Shown here: positions 53,085 through 64,000 of the stretch, piece by piece
How the letters are laid out: every line of letters starts with the position of its first letter
How positions within the stretch are numbered: position 1 is the first letter of the stretch
NCBI GenBank assembly: GCA_963969345.1
Contig: OZ017769.1
Location: forward strand, 7,443,725-7,507,724
DNA: 64,000 nt
Direction of reading: 5' to 3'
Source: Turbatrix aceti
Taxonomy: Eukaryota; Nematoda; Chromadorea; Rhabditida; Panagrolaimidae
Notes under the pieces: generated by a model
What the model was told of the DNA's origin: nothing
The model's input: only the letters and a program-made list of their open reading frames with translations
The model's database searches: none
Made by a program: the position numbers and the translations under genes

Positions 53085-55855
53085 ATGCTGTCGTCGCTCG
53101 GGATTCTAATAGCGACGTTGACTATTTCTTGTAGATTTTGTACAGGTGCCGGTCCTCCGGATGGTATCTGGTTGAATAAGGTTAAATGGGAATCTGCGAT
53201 TGTCAGTTCTGATCCTCTGCCGCCGTTTGCGACGGAGAGGATAAAACGGCAACAACCGCTGTCCAAGTTGCTGGAGCGGAGGAAGCGTTGCACCTGTGGG
53301 TGCTCTGGCTGTGACCTTTTTCCTACCCGGGAGTGCTGCTCGCCTTCTAGTAAGCTGTTTTTGAGCATTCCGGCGTTCAAGATGGCAATTCAATAATTTT
53401 TAGCCTGCTGCGCCCCAGCCCCCCTCCCCCTAGCCTGCTGCCCCCCTCCGCCACCCCCAAAACCCTGCTGTCAGCCTGCCTACGGCCCGTGCTGTCCGGC
53501 AACCCCCGATTGCTGTCGTAAGCCGTGCTGCAAGGGTAGAAGACCTTACATCTTTGACGAGGAAGAAGAAGACGAATACGTCGCCCCACCCTTGGCTACG
53601 CCCGCTGATCGAACTTGCTGCCCCCCGCCGACCCCGGCCTCACCCCCACCACCGCCTCCCCCTCCTCCGCCCCCACCGGAGCCTCCCGTCGAGTGCTGCG
53701 CTCCTCCACAGAACCAACGACCCCAAGATGACAACTCCGGGGACGGTAAGTGGCATATTTTACTTAAAAGTCAGAATACAGGTACATAATCCTGGAGCGA
53801 ATTCAGGTTGCAACTGCGGTCGTCCCTGCTGCTACTACCGGGACGTGGAGTGCTGCCGCGCGAAACCGTGCTGTCCGCCTCCGCAGCCTTGCTGCCCTCC
53901 GCTGCCGCCTCCAACTGATACATGTTGTTACGCTGCTCCGCCCTGCCTTCGGGCATGCCCCTCGTGTCCTTGCAGAAGACGGGTCACGCTTGGCAAGCGG
54001 ACAAAGCGGCAGGGAGATACCCATTGCATGTCTTGCGCTGCAGGACCGGAGCCTGTCCAGAGAGGAGCAAAAACGCTGACATCCCCGAAACCGACGCTCA
54101 TCGAGCCAATTGATATCGTCGAAGTTGCGCCGAGAGCCGGCCGGCTTTTTGAAAATCAGCGGATTAACCGCATTCAACGTGTTAAACGGCAAAATGTGTG
54201 GTTTTGGGGATACTGGGAAAATACATACATTTTTGTTGTTTCAGTGCCAAATGTGCGTCGACGGACGACCTTTGAAGCGTGAAAAACGGAATGCTGTGAG
54301 TACATCAAACATTTTTTTTTAAATGACAGTGTTCTGGATTTCAGTGCGTGCCCTGCACCTACCTGCACCCAACGCACGATCAGCAGGCCTCAACGTACAA
54401 CCCCTACGGCCCCTCCACACCCGGTCAAACGCCCATCCCAGTCCCGCTGCTCGAACAAGCGCGAGAGAAGCGCAACGGCTGCATCCCGCCTCCGACGTGC
54501 CTCACCATGCGCCGGCGATCCAAGCGCAACTTCAATTCTCAATACTGCGAACCGTGCCCTGGCGGGTACTTTGGACGACGGAAGCGCGAAACCGAGCGCG
54601 ATCACTGCCTTCGGAAAAAGCGGGAAACCGGCGGATGCGGTGGAGGCGGCAGCGAAGAAGAAGACTCCGGAGAGAGTTTCGCCGCGCTGGTCCGTATGAA
54701 GCGGCAGGCGTACACGCCGTCCGGCAACATGGACGTCGTCAAGGTGCTCAGCAAGATCGCAGCCAACAGGGCGAGTCTCGGCGGCGAAGGTGGATGCATC
54801 GCGTTTCCGGCGTGCGTTTTGGCACAGAAGCGCCGACGTCGCAGGCACGCGGAGCGGGTGACGAAGTATGCCCGGGCTCTGAAGAGGCACAAGCGGGCGT
54901 TGGAAGAACACGCCGCCGTTGTAGAGCGCCACAAAAGACAGTTTTACGCTCCGGATTTTCCTGCTTCGGTGAGCATGTTTTAAAAAAATGGCACTATCGT
55001 AAGGGAATTTCAGAATTGTGTTCCGTGCCCTGCCTGGATCACTTTGGCACTTGCCAGTCGTAGGAAAAGGGCTGTCAGCACCGAAAAAGATGGAAGCGAC
55101 GAAGATGGAGACGGAGAGGACTTTGGAGGTACAAATCGCACGTTGTCCGCCGCTCTCAAAAAAGCCGTCAGCGAAGTTCGTCGACGACAACAGAATTTCC
55201 ACTACGAGGAAGAATTCTGCGAACAGACGGCGGATTGCATGGAATCTGAAGAGTACGAAAGTTTCATGAAGCGGTACAACCTGCACGGGCGTCAGAAAAG
55301 ACAGGTACGGTCCCCTGCACCGTTAAATCTGAAGTTAAATCTTTTCTTTTTTGTTGCAGGCATTTTCATCGCTCTTTGGAGGCCGTGTCTCGCAGAAGAA
55401 GTGCGTGTCATGCATGGGAGCCATCAGCCGTGGCCGCTCGAAGCGCGCCTTCGGTAGGCCAACGATCAACGCTTCTGCGGTAATTTACGCTGGACTGGGG
55501 AGATTGCGTGTGGACTAGATGAACGTTTTTTTTCGAAATTTTTTTTCAGGCGAGTTGCCACGCTTTCCCGGCCTGCCGCCATCGAGTCAAGCGTAACTTT
55601 GTAAGTCGCTTGCTTTCGGGACGTCGAGGCGTACAGTGTCCCTCTTTTTTCAGGACTGCAACATGTGCACGCCAAACGCCGAGCCGTTAGCCTCGAGGAA
55701 GAAGACGCGAGCCAAGCGAAATTTTGGAGAAGTGGTGAGTGTCACGTTGCCCGGCATCGGGCACGTCGCCTTTGGCCAGAGAACGTTGAGGACATCAGTG
55801 ATTCATGTATTTCTTTCAGAAATGCTATCCGTGCCCTACGCCACCGCGAAGCTGA
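53085..55855 (+). CDS. Secreted Cys-x-x-Cys / Lys-Arg modular precursor
   Basis: Ten exons (53085-53349, 53404-53745, 53807-54195, 54245-54295, 54345-54968, 55014-55304, 55360-55479, 55550-55600, 55654-55734, 55820-55855) join in phase to 749 residues. A signal peptide (MLSSLGILIATLTISCRFCT) leads to CTCGCSGC, then a region crowded with CC pairs and Pro (PCCPPPQPCCPP). From exon 4 on, exons are phase 0. Most of exons 4-10 open with or contain a C-x-x-C unit (CQMC, CVPC, CVPC, CVSC, CNMC, CYPC), and most also carry a basic cleavage site such as REKRNA, RRKRAV, RQKRQ, RSKRAF, RVKRNF or RAKRNF. About fifteen Lys-Arg/Arg-Arg sites are visible. This looks like a proprotein cut by kex2/furin enzymes into Cys-x-x-Cys peptides, or a cross-linked cuticle or matrix protein. 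I do not know a described family with this layout. Confidence 0.75.
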
Positions 55856-56297
55856 CTGAGGGTGGACTCTGACTTTTAGTACAACAACGTGTACCGTTTG
55901 TTCCCAAAAACGAGTAATAAATCGAATAAATATTAAGTTGCCTATCGAGATCTGTGCCTCAGGGATCAACAAAATTTGTACAACGACAGATAAAAAATTT
56001 TTTTAAGTGCTTGTGCGCAAAAATGGACTTTAAAAAAATCTGGTGGAATATTTAAAAACTCCATTAATGCCCCAACGGTGCCAACAATGGTCATTTTAGT
56101 AGACCGTGGTTGTTGCGTGGCGGCATCTCTGGCAGGCAGGTGCGCATGGAACATGAGCTAATGCATGGCGCGCAGGACTGGCCCGGAAGGCGCCAGCTGG
56201 GAGGTCCCCGGTCGTCGGAAATGCGTCACGCAAGCTGAGTGTGCCCGCCAGCCACGACGACGGCTGCAGTGGCATCCTTACTCCTCGTATCCGGATT
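55856..56297. other. Spacer before the small tail-anchored gene
   Basis: AATAAA twins follow the precursor gene (near 55916 and 55926). The rest includes the leader of the next gene. Confidence 0.4.
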
Positions 56298-57242
56298 ATG
56301 ATGCCTGTCAACGGAGCCACTGTATATCCCAGCATGCCGACAGGACGGCTCTTCGATTCCGGTCTCGAGTCGCCGGTGCCGTCGATCGCGTCTACCTCAT
56401 CGCACCTCATGCCGAGCTTTGATTGGTGCTGCTGCATTCTGGATCGCTTTCGTAACCGTTCAACGAAGGTTCTCATCCTCAACGGCTCTGTCCCGAGCGA
56501 AGAGCCTCGGCGCTCGGTCACTGACATTGAACAGGGCAGATTGGCCGTCACCCAGGCCAGCGGGGACCCCGGAGGCCTCGGACCGGTGAGTTGGCCATTT
56601 TTTTGCTTTTTGCTTCCGGGCAGTCAAAAAACGGGGAAACTCGTAGTTTATGGACGAGGCGGGAAATTTTAATTTGTCTTTTGCCCGTTTTGAAGAGGAT
56701 TACGAGTAGTTATGAAGTCAAACATCACGGCTCGCGAAATAAGACTTGTTTTGTTTTTCGACGACAAATTGATTTTGTTGTCGATCTGCTAAAGCCGGAC
56801 GTAGAGAGTTTCTCTCCAGCTGTGAGACTACAAAAAATATTGTTAATTTGCCGGCGCTTCAAAAAAAGGCAAGACAACGTGCAAGACGACGGGGACATTC
56901 TAATTTGTAATGAATCTTTTTTTGCGGATGTTGGGACAAAAAGTTGCAAACTCGCAACACGGGGCATCAAAGCCAATTCCAATTATCCGTAGAACGACTG
57001 ATGGGATGATTTTACAGGCCGCGCAATATCAGCAGTCTGCGACGCGAAAACTGGCGTTCGGAGGCGTCAAATCTTCGCTGGACCACGACAACGAGAACAA
57101 AGCCAGGCACCTTGGAGATTTTTACAACAATTCGACGCTCACAAACTTCAGCAAGCTGTTTTCGGCGTGCGTTATCCTGTCTGCGGTCTTCATGCTGCTC
57201 CGAAGATTTTTGGACTCCAAATGGCCGTACGAGTCTGCCTGA
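56298..57242 (+). CDS. Small tail-anchored membrane protein, unrecognised
   Basis: Exons 56298-56585 and 57018-57242 (phase 0) give 170 residues. ATG 56298 is the first in frame after a stop. The N-terminal half is Ser/Pro-rich, with DWCCCILDRF (three adjacent Cys, possibly palmitoylated) and basic/acidic stretches. Exon 2 has AAQYQQSATRKLAF and a single membrane helix near the C-terminus (LFSACVILSAVFMLLRRFL) with a 10-residue tail, so the protein could be tail-anchored in the ER or mitochondria. No family is recognised. The 432-bp intron has no obvious repeat. Confidence 0.55.
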
Positions 57243-58317
57243 CAACAACAGGTGCCGTTCGCGACCTTTCGAAGGTTTGTTTTTTGATCTTTTAACCAGA
57301 AAAAATAGCCGGTGCACCTGCCCGGAAGGCCAGGGAACGGATGGGATTAGGCGGGACGCGTGCCGTTCGACCGCTGCCCAGAACTCTGGATGCGTCACCC
57401 CCCCCCCCCTGTCTGAGCCTTTCCCCCATGCTGCATAGAGGCCGATCAATTGATCAACTCCTTCCTTGCTCTCTCCTGCGCAAACGCAACGCAAACGCAA
57501 CGCAACTTTCAAGGAAGTACGGAGATCTGGTACTTGTTGGATTTGCCTGGGCGCAGGAAATGAATGTCTTCTTCCATTTCTCGGAATGTGTACATGCAGG
57601 CTGCTGCCCGGTAGTACCTGACCAAGTGGGGTGCTGTGCACGGACAGGCGCGCTCCTACCGAAAAGGACCCCTAAATGGTTCTCGACCTAGAAACCAACC
57701 GCAGACGACGACGACGACACGACAACCGAGTTTGACACGTAAACTCTTTTCTCGACGCCGACCTAGCGTGTTTTCAGGATATCGCAAAGAGGGGGGGGGG
57801 GCGAGATGAGTGGCAGCGATGGATGTGCATGTGTGCAGAGCCGCCGCCACCGTCGCCGTCGCGGAAGCTCCGTCGAGTGGTGCGCGGGCAGCGGCCGACC
57901 GGTTGGACACCGGGCGGCGTGCTCTCACGTGCCTACAGCCTTCAGCCGTCTGATTAGGATCTCACAGGGAGGATCGAGGGCTGTCCGCCGCCCTGAACGC
58001 CCTGAGCGCGCGCGCGCGCAAGCAAGGCCCCACCAGCACGCCGCCCCCTTCCCTGCGGCGGTTGATTCGCATCCGAGTCGCGTCCGTCTTCCTGCCTGCG
58101 AGCGCGCAATCGAGCCTTTTTTTGTCGTTATCATCACCCCCGTTGCTTACAGCTGTGGAGGGATTGCCGGCGGCACCTTTGTCTACGCGTCCTTTTTTGC
58201 CGCCGGAGGCAAAAATTTCACTTTTTGAGTGTCGATCGACGGCTGCAATCCCCCGGGGCCGTCGACGAAGGACTCGTCGAGTAGCGCATCGCCTCGGGGC
58301 CCGCCATCGGCATCGAT
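57243..58317. other. Intergenic region upstream of the AP-2 cluster
   Basis: Contains G or C runs (57399-57408, 57790-57800), CGCGCGCGCGCGCA at 58008-58021, and an AACGCAACGCAAACGCAACG repeat at 57483-57505. No coding region is supported. It probably includes 5' exons or the promoter of AP-2 gene 1. Confidence 0.45.
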
Positions 58318-59816
58318 ATGAACGTGAGTCATGTCCCCCTCCCCCATCAATGGCACCCTGGTCCTCTCTTTCAGAATGTACAGCTCCACCATGTTAGCGG
58401 TCAGCCCCACGGCTTCCTCATCGTCCACCAGCCTCCTCCGGCACCGCCTGGGCCAGCGCAGTCTCTGCCGGCACCGACTCCCGAAGGTGCGGGGTCTGAG
58501 CAATTCAGTCCTCCCCAGGCCTATGCTTTCACCGCCTACAATGCCGACCAGTACCTGCAGTCCCAGCAGGTAAAAAATAGCTTTTACCTTGCCCAAAGGC
58601 ACTTTTTGTTACCTAAATCCTTCATTTTCAGGCCTACGGCATGTGCGCACCCCAGCAACAGCCCCAGGAGAGAATGGCATCCCACTACCACCAGCCAAAT
58701 CGCTACGATTACCTGTCATCGATGATTCCGCAGCAGGATGCCTTCCTGCAACACCTCAACCAGCAGCAATGCATGCAAATGGCACCCACGCAGCCCGTGA
58801 CGAACTTCTCGAGTCTTCCGTTAAAGCAGGAACTCGACGGAGAACCCTCGAGCGATGAATCCTGTGCCGATCACTCTTCTGGCGTTATCCGGAAAGTTGA
58901 GCGCTATAAAGAACTCTCAGTAATGAGTCACATGTTCCCTATGGTCGTTGGAGGCCAGGGCCCGCAGCCGCACAACCCCCTCGAAGTCTTCTGTTCCGTT
59001 CCTGGCAGGCTGAGTCTCCTCAGCAGTGCCAACAAATATAAAGTCACCGTCGGCGAAATTCAGAGAAGGTTATCGCCTCCTGAGAGCCTCAATGCGTCGG
59101 TTCTGGGCGGTATTCTAAGAAGAGCAAAATCCAAGGACGGCGGAAAGTCGCTTCGAGACCAGCTCAAAAACTACGGTGTCGCTCTGCCCGCTGGCAGACG
59201 GAAGGCCACCAACGTCAATTCTCTTACCTCACTTGTCGAGCGTGAGTTTATTTTTTGCATCAACTGTAAACACTTTTGGATCAATCACCTAGATATTTTG
59301 GCTTGGTTTACGTCGTCTTTTGACAGTAGTCTAATTCCTAACGCGAGCCAAACGTGTTTTTGTGTCATGTTTTCGGCTGCAATCGCAAAGATCCGCTTCA
59401 CATCTCCCAGTACCGTAACCCTAACTGACTTACGCATCCATCGATTTTCAGTTGAGGCAGCCAACCTAGCCAAGGACTTCCGCATCCTCTGCGAGAATGA
59501 GTTTCCCGCATCGCAGTGCGCAGACTACCTCAACACCAGGCACTGCTCCAACGAGCAGCACGACGTCCAGCACCGCAAAAACATGATCATCGCGTCCAAA
59601 CAGATGCTCAACGAGCTCCGCGAACTCCTCGAGAGCGATCGGAGCCCGGTGTGCATGGAGCGGCCACAGATCATTCTCGACGCCGAGATTCAGCGTCACC
59701 TCACTCATTTCTCGCTCGTGACCCACGGCTTTGGGCTGCCGACGATACAGGCGGCGATACTCGCCCTCACCGGGTGGCTCAACGAGTCCCTCAAGCTCCT
59801 GGAAATGAAACAATAG
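58318..59816 (+). CDS. AP-2 family transcription factor, gene 1
   Basis: Homologue of TFAP2, a basic helix-span-helix factor binding GCC-N3/4-GGC sites as a dimer. Exons 58318-58323, 58375-58569, 58632-59241 and 59452-59816 give 391 residues. The N-terminus is Gln/Pro/Tyr-rich (the transactivation region). The DNA-binding part starts at [20 protein letters not shown] and includes [40 protein letters not shown] and [19 protein letters not shown]; the dimerisation part has [30 protein letters not shown] and [20 protein letters not shown]. All conserved blocks are intact. The 51-bp first intron is in frame and stop-free, so it might be retained; further upstream exons are possible. Confidence 0.92.
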
Positions 59817-60607
59817 TGCCCTGTATTCTCCTGTCCTGCCCCAACCAATCGAACGTGTATCGCATGTGGGCCCAAATTTTATTATGTTATGTTATAACGT
59901 CCACAGCCCCCATATTCTGCCTAAATTACCGTAACCCTTCCACTCGCGTGCGTGTGTGTGTGTGTGTGCATTTGATCAGAGGAAATGAAATTACTGCTCA
60001 TTAAATAAAACAAAACTAACTATGAATATTGATTGTTCTCATCCGATGGATTTTATAAATCGTGCTAGGACATTTGGTCGGTCCCAGCACGATTTCTACA
60101 AAAAAAACATTTTGCACGGTGAAATCAGTCCAAATCCGCGGAAGTGATGCTCCTATCGATCTGTTCATTGAAATCACCCCAAAATAAATCGTAAATCGTA
60201 AACCAAAAGCAAATATCTGCAAATTAACGGCAGTTGCGTCAAACATACTACGTCACCCTAATTCAGTCAGTCCGATCTCTCTGCTGCGCGAAACCCGATT
60301 TACGACAGACATAAACAACAACCTTCTTTACACGGAGCTAATTAATCCAAATCCGACAGAACAACCTGAAAAATCAGTCGAGTCGGTGATCACAAAAAAA
60401 CGCAACGCAAAAGGCAAAAAGAAAAGAAAGCAATGTTCTTGGCACGAAGTTTGTTGATAAAAAACAATCAGTCTATGGTAACGGTCATCGTTGCCTGGTC
60501 TCATCTCATTGAGGCGCCGTGCGTGTTTGGGTGTTGTCTGCGCAGTGAGTGTTCTCTCCGATATTTTGCTTGGTTTTTTGAAAGTTCATCTATGATTTTG
60601 ACTTGCA
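59817..60607. other. Between AP-2 genes 1 and 2
   Basis: 3' flank of gene 1 with GTGTGTGTGTGTGTG at 59951-59966 and AATAAA at 60004. A partial inverted repeat (ATCGTGCTAGGACATTTGG and CCCAGCACGATTT) lies at 60059-60095 and could form a hairpin. No gene is seen. Confidence 0.5.
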
Positions 60608-61794
60608 ATGGATACATCTGAGCCTACTGATTGTGTGACGATCGACGAGAGTTCCACATCCGCCGACGATGCTTCTAATTCAAGTTTGAGTGAGATTTTG
60701 TGTTTTTTTTGCTTTGGCATTTTGGTTTTTCTACTTCAGGCACAACGACTCTCTCTGACTCGACGCGTTCAGTGACTTTGAACTCGGATGAATCGAGTTC
60801 GGAGGATTCAAACGACCAAGTCGCGTGTTCTTTCGCTGCCCAGCCCAACTTTTCAACGGCGGCCCAGGTTCCCTGGCCTCTCGTCGATCCGAGAAAACTC
60901 GTGGAGCCGTCCAACAACATCGTGTTCTGCATGGTGCCTGCCCGACTGTGTCTGCTGAACTCGAACAAACGTCTTCCGGTCACCCTTGCCGAGATCCACC
61001 GTCGCATCAATCCACCTGAGTGCATCAACCAATCTCTGCTTTCTGCCGTTCTCCGAAAGTAAGTTACTCTTCTGCCTATTTCTGATTACAATAATTCAGG
61101 GCAAAAAACAGAGATGGCGGATCAAAGTTGTCGAATCACCTCCGGTATTACAACATCTTTTTGCCTCAGGGCCGCCGTAAGTCGGTGCCTAATACGAGCT
61201 TTACCGCTCTCTGCGAAGCCGAAGCCCTCAAGATTGCCCAGGATTTCAACAGTCTGTCGTCAGAGTACTTTCCTTTTGCTTCCATGGCTTACGAGTATTT
61301 GAAAAACTGCAGCGGTTTGGATGACTTCAGGCAGAAGAAACAAGCCATTTGGCAGGCTATGTGAGTTTTTCTACGTTCAAAGATTGTTTTTTTATGGACG
61401 AGTATTGCAGGAGCGTGGTGAACAGCTTCATGGCGATTCTCCACCACGATCGTAGCCCGGTGTGCAACATGTCGCTGAACCAGGAGATTTTTATGCATCC
61501 GGAGTCGCAAAAGTCCTTCAGCCTCTTTTCTCTGGTGAGTTTTGCGATTTTTTGTTTTCTTGTTTTCGTGAACTGAAAAATCTTCAGTTGACGCACGGCT
61601 TCGGTGGAGTCTGTCATTCTGCGAGCTGGATGACCCTGGAGAAGTGCCTCAACGTCACCTATCGAGCGTTCGAGAATCCCGTTGAATTCTGCACTACCCT
61701 GGGCCGGGAATATCCGCCGTGGATCGTTGCCGAAAACAGAAAATCCCTTCAAAACCAAAATCAGCAACGCGAGCAATCCAGCCAGCAGAATTGA
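60608..61794 (+). CDS. Divergent AP-2 family transcription factor, gene 2
   Basis: Exons 60608-60689, 60740-61058, 61100-61360, 61411-61534 and 61588-61794 join in phase to 330 residues. The AP-2 blocks are present but altered: FCMVPARLCLLNSNKRLPVT, LAEIHRRINPPECINQSLLS, AVLRKAKNRDGG, LPQGRRKSVPNTSFTALCE, ILHHDRSPVC and LLTHGFGGVCHS. Compared with gene 1, the stretch [12 protein letters not shown] has become NRDGGSKLSNHL, and [10 protein letters not shown] has become NKRLPVTLAEI. The N-terminus is short, Ser/Thr/Asp-rich and without the Gln/Pro/Tyr activation region. Two extra introns cut the dimerisation half. It is probably a fast-evolving paralogue with changed DNA or partner preference. 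Confidence 0.85.
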
Positions 61795-62236
61795 GCAGGC
61801 CAGGTCACTTTTTTTTGTCTAATTCAGTGTTTATCAATTTTTCAATATTTTTTCCGAGTTTTAAAATTGTTTAATATTTATCGTGCTAAATTTGTATTAA
61901 ATATTAGACCCGCGACGCTGCGACGTTTTGCGTAATAAATGCAAGTGTTTTACCCGGACGAGAGTTGGAGAGTTGGAAGGGCCTGCTTTAAGTGGCCGGA
62001 TAATCCCGCGCCACTCTGCAGCGCCTGTCAGGCCTTATTATGCCGAGAGACGCGTCCCGATATTAACGCCCTTGGCGGTATGGCAAAATTAAGTTTACTT
62101 TGCGCGTCGTTTGATCCCGCCTACGGCGCTCCCACGAGCGGACCCTGCCGCCAAATCCGCCCGGCAGGCTCCGCTACCGTAGGGCCAGGCCTTCCGGAGA
62201 CGAGTACAAGTCGTCCTCTCATACGTGCTCCTCGGA
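61795..62236. other. Between AP-2 genes 2 and 3
   Basis: 442 bp that hold the 3' flank of gene 2 and the promoter of gene 3, with the inverted pair GCCTGTCAGGC at 62022-62032. Nothing else is recognised. Confidence 0.4.
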
Positions 62237-64000
62237 ATGGACGAGAAACAGCAGCAACCGCAGGATGGCGGTGGACTCTGCCCGACGGCGCCGCCTGAAG
62301 TCAAGTTCCACGTTCTTCCATCGTCGACGCTGGCTCACGTCTATGATCCTTCCTCTTCAGCCTCCGGATCGGGGCAGGACCCGAGCAATTCGCATTTGCT
62401 CCAGCCACCTCCCTCGAGATTCGGAGACTACGGCGCCACTTTTGATCTCTCACCGGCGTACCAGGTGCACCCGTACTTCGGATATCCCTTCCAGCATCAT
62501 CAGCCCCAGCAGGCATCTTCGGCGACGGACTTCGCCGCCGCGGCCGCAGCTGCTGCTGCCATAGACGGGACGGCATCTGTGTCTAACGCGCCATATCCCG
62601 CCCCTGCCTTTTTTTCGTCGTCCTACGCTACGACGCTCCCCTACCCCAACGGCCTCGGGGTCATCTCGACCGACCACAACCCCCTGCTACCGGTTCACGA
62701 CGTTTTTGGCGGCGTCCGGAGCGATCTCTCGACTCTGGACGACGCATGGCACTTCAAGGTAGCCAGCAGCCAGGATTTTAGCGGGAATTCGTCGTCTGTG
62801 GCGAGTTCTCCGGAATCCACGCCGGACAATGGAGGAAAGGAAAACGGCCTAGCGGGATCGTCCTCGGCAGCTGCCGTGCCCTTCTACCACACCATGAAGC
62901 CCAGCGATGTGATGGGACAGCACGGAAGTCTCCTGCTTCAGCACTCACCGTTTGAGACGTTCTGCACCGTCCCCGGACGAACCAGTCTCCTCAGCTCGAC
63001 GACGAAGTACAAAGTGACCGTCGGCGAGATCCAGCGTCGCATCTCGCCCCCCGAATGCCTGAATGCGTCGTTGCTGGGCGGCATTCTGCGCAAGGCAAAG
63101 TCGAAAGACGGCGGGAAAGCGCTTCGGGAGTCGCTCAAAAGGATTGGACTCACGCTGCCGGCCGGGAGACGCAAGAGCGCAAATGTCACGGCTTGGACGG
63201 CTCTCGTTGAAGGTTTGTTGTCCAATAAATCAGTGTTTCAAGCTGGAGAAAAATTAATTTTGATTTTTGAAAGGCAGAGTCGATTTTTTGACTCATTATC
63301 GAATTTTTACTAAAAATGTTGATTTGAATTTTTTTTTATAAAAAAATGCACAAAAAAACACCAAAACGGATGTAATTTTTAGGCATCAATGAATTTTGAA
63401 CAAAAATGCTCAAAATTGATGAAAAAAGAGAAATTTACCCAAAAAGTGTGCATTTTCTTTCTAAGAGTCGCGACTCTTCGAAATCGACTTTTTTTGCAAA
63501 ATGTTATCAGAGTCGACTTCGGAGTCGAAGTCTGTGAATTGTGAGGTTAAAACCGTCCCATCTGTTTAGAAGAAGCAGTCCACATGGCCAAGGACTTCCA
63601 CACGTCCTGCGAGCGCGATTTCCCCGCCAAAGAAGTTGCCGTTTTCCTCTGCCGGAACGTGGCAACCGAAGAAGACGCCTACCGCCGGCGGGCGATGCTG
63701 CACTACGTCCGGATGTTCATCAAGGAGATCTCGGATCTCATGAACAGCGACCGTTCGCCCATCTGCGGCAACCGGCCCGAGATTATCCTGGATCCCGTGA
63801 TCCAGAAACCACTCACGCACTTTTCCATGGTGACCCACGGCTTCGGAGGCCTCGCGCTCGTCGCTGTCCTCGACGCTCTCAATTCCACCGTGCACGAGAG
63901 TTTCAAGCACATTGATCGAATTTTTACGACCTCCGCGCATCCGTTTTCGTCGACGACGGCAGCGACAGGTGCCAATGGGAATGGCGCGGTCCATGGAGGC
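62237..64000 (+). CDS. AP-2 family transcription factor, gene 3 (cut by window end)
   Basis: Exons 62237-63212 and 63570 to beyond 64000. The N-terminus is Gln, Pro, Ser, Tyr and Ala-rich, including an alanine run (AAAAAAAAA near residue 102) and [20 protein letters not shown]. The AP-2 DNA-binding region is canonical: [79 protein letters not shown]. Exon 2 carries [36 protein letters not shown] and [20 protein letters not shown]. It is the closest of the three to vertebrate TFAP2. The frame is still open at the window end, so the C-terminus is missing. The ATG at 62237 was chosen over an earlier in-frame GTG. Confidence 0.92.
63265..63540 (+). repeat. Intronic dispersed repeat, copy C
   Basis: In the intron of AP-2 gene 3, in the same orientation as copy A: AAACACCAAAA, TGAATTTTGAACAAAAATGC, TCAAAATTGATGAAAA, TTACCCAAAAAGTGTGCATT, the palindrome AGTCGCGACTCTTCGAAATC, then AGAGTCGACTTCGGAGTCGA at the end. 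This copy shows the terminal CGGAGTCGAAG most clearly. Confidence 0.7.

Noticed and set aside
54390..55286. 298-residue frame antisense to the Cys-rich precursor
   Set aside because: A shadow of the biased codons on the other strand; it runs through introns of the precursor and has no domain.
57012..57641. 209-residue open frame on the minus strand
   Set aside because: It is antisense to the well-phased second exon of the small tail-anchored gene and has no motif.

Overview
The window is nuclear DNA of an animal, most probably a free-living nematode. Genes are split by many small introns (about 50-360 bp, GT...TTTCAG). Several families are nematode-specific or nematode-expanded: a ground-like (grl) protein, a serpentine chemoreceptor of the Srh/Str type, a nematode-type Sulfotransfer_2 enzyme, a Ly6-like GPI protein and Y-box proteins of the cey type. 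G+C is near 50 percent in exons, with A/T-rich introns. I cannot name the genus. Exon models were built by hand from splice sites and reading phase; every multi-exon model given with exact exons keeps phase across all its junctions.

Layout. 0.9-9.1 kb: DNA primase large subunit (PRI2), a catalytically dead protein tyrosine phosphatase, a sulfotransferase and an F-box-like gene. 10-15 kb: a BTB-kelch gene and a DDX52/Rok1 helicase. 15.3-19.9 kb: an unstable block with a hAT-type MITE, two tandem copies of a promoter plus small secreted four-cysteine gene (one split from its promoter by a 1.86 kb inverted-repeat element) and a duplicate of the DDX52 3' end. 19.9-22.8 kb: a transmembrane tyrosine phosphatase and a Ly6-like gene. 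25.5-29.5 kb: a FANCM-like protein that has lost every helicase motif, and an unrecognised gene. 29.5-30.5 kb: foldback elements. 30.8-39.7 kb: OXA1L, RAB-10, an unknown His/Gly-tailed protein, a C2H2 zinc finger protein and a Y-box protein. 40.2-48.5 kb: TMEM106 with a grl gene nested in its last intron, MIS12, a chemoreceptor and a coiled-coil protein. 49.4-52.8 kb: TAMM41, PSMG4, SDHAF4 and tRNA-Met. 53.1-57.2 kb: a large secreted precursor with Cys-x-x-Cys and dibasic modules, and a small tail-anchored protein. 58.3-64 kb: three tandem AP-2 transcription factor genes, the last cut by the window end.

Themes. Housekeeping genes sit beside lineage-specific ones. Two proteins, the pseudophosphatase and the pseudohelicase, keep a fold while losing catalysis. 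Mitochondrial genes recur (OXA1L, TAMM41, SDHAF4), and TAMM41-PSMG4 looks like an operon. At least four families of short non-autonomous elements lie in introns and promoters. The best candidates for undescribed biology are the exon-modular Cys-x-x-Cys/Lys-Arg precursor at 53-56 kb, the dead FANCM-like gene at 25-28 kb, and the small secreted gene pair with its transposon insertion.
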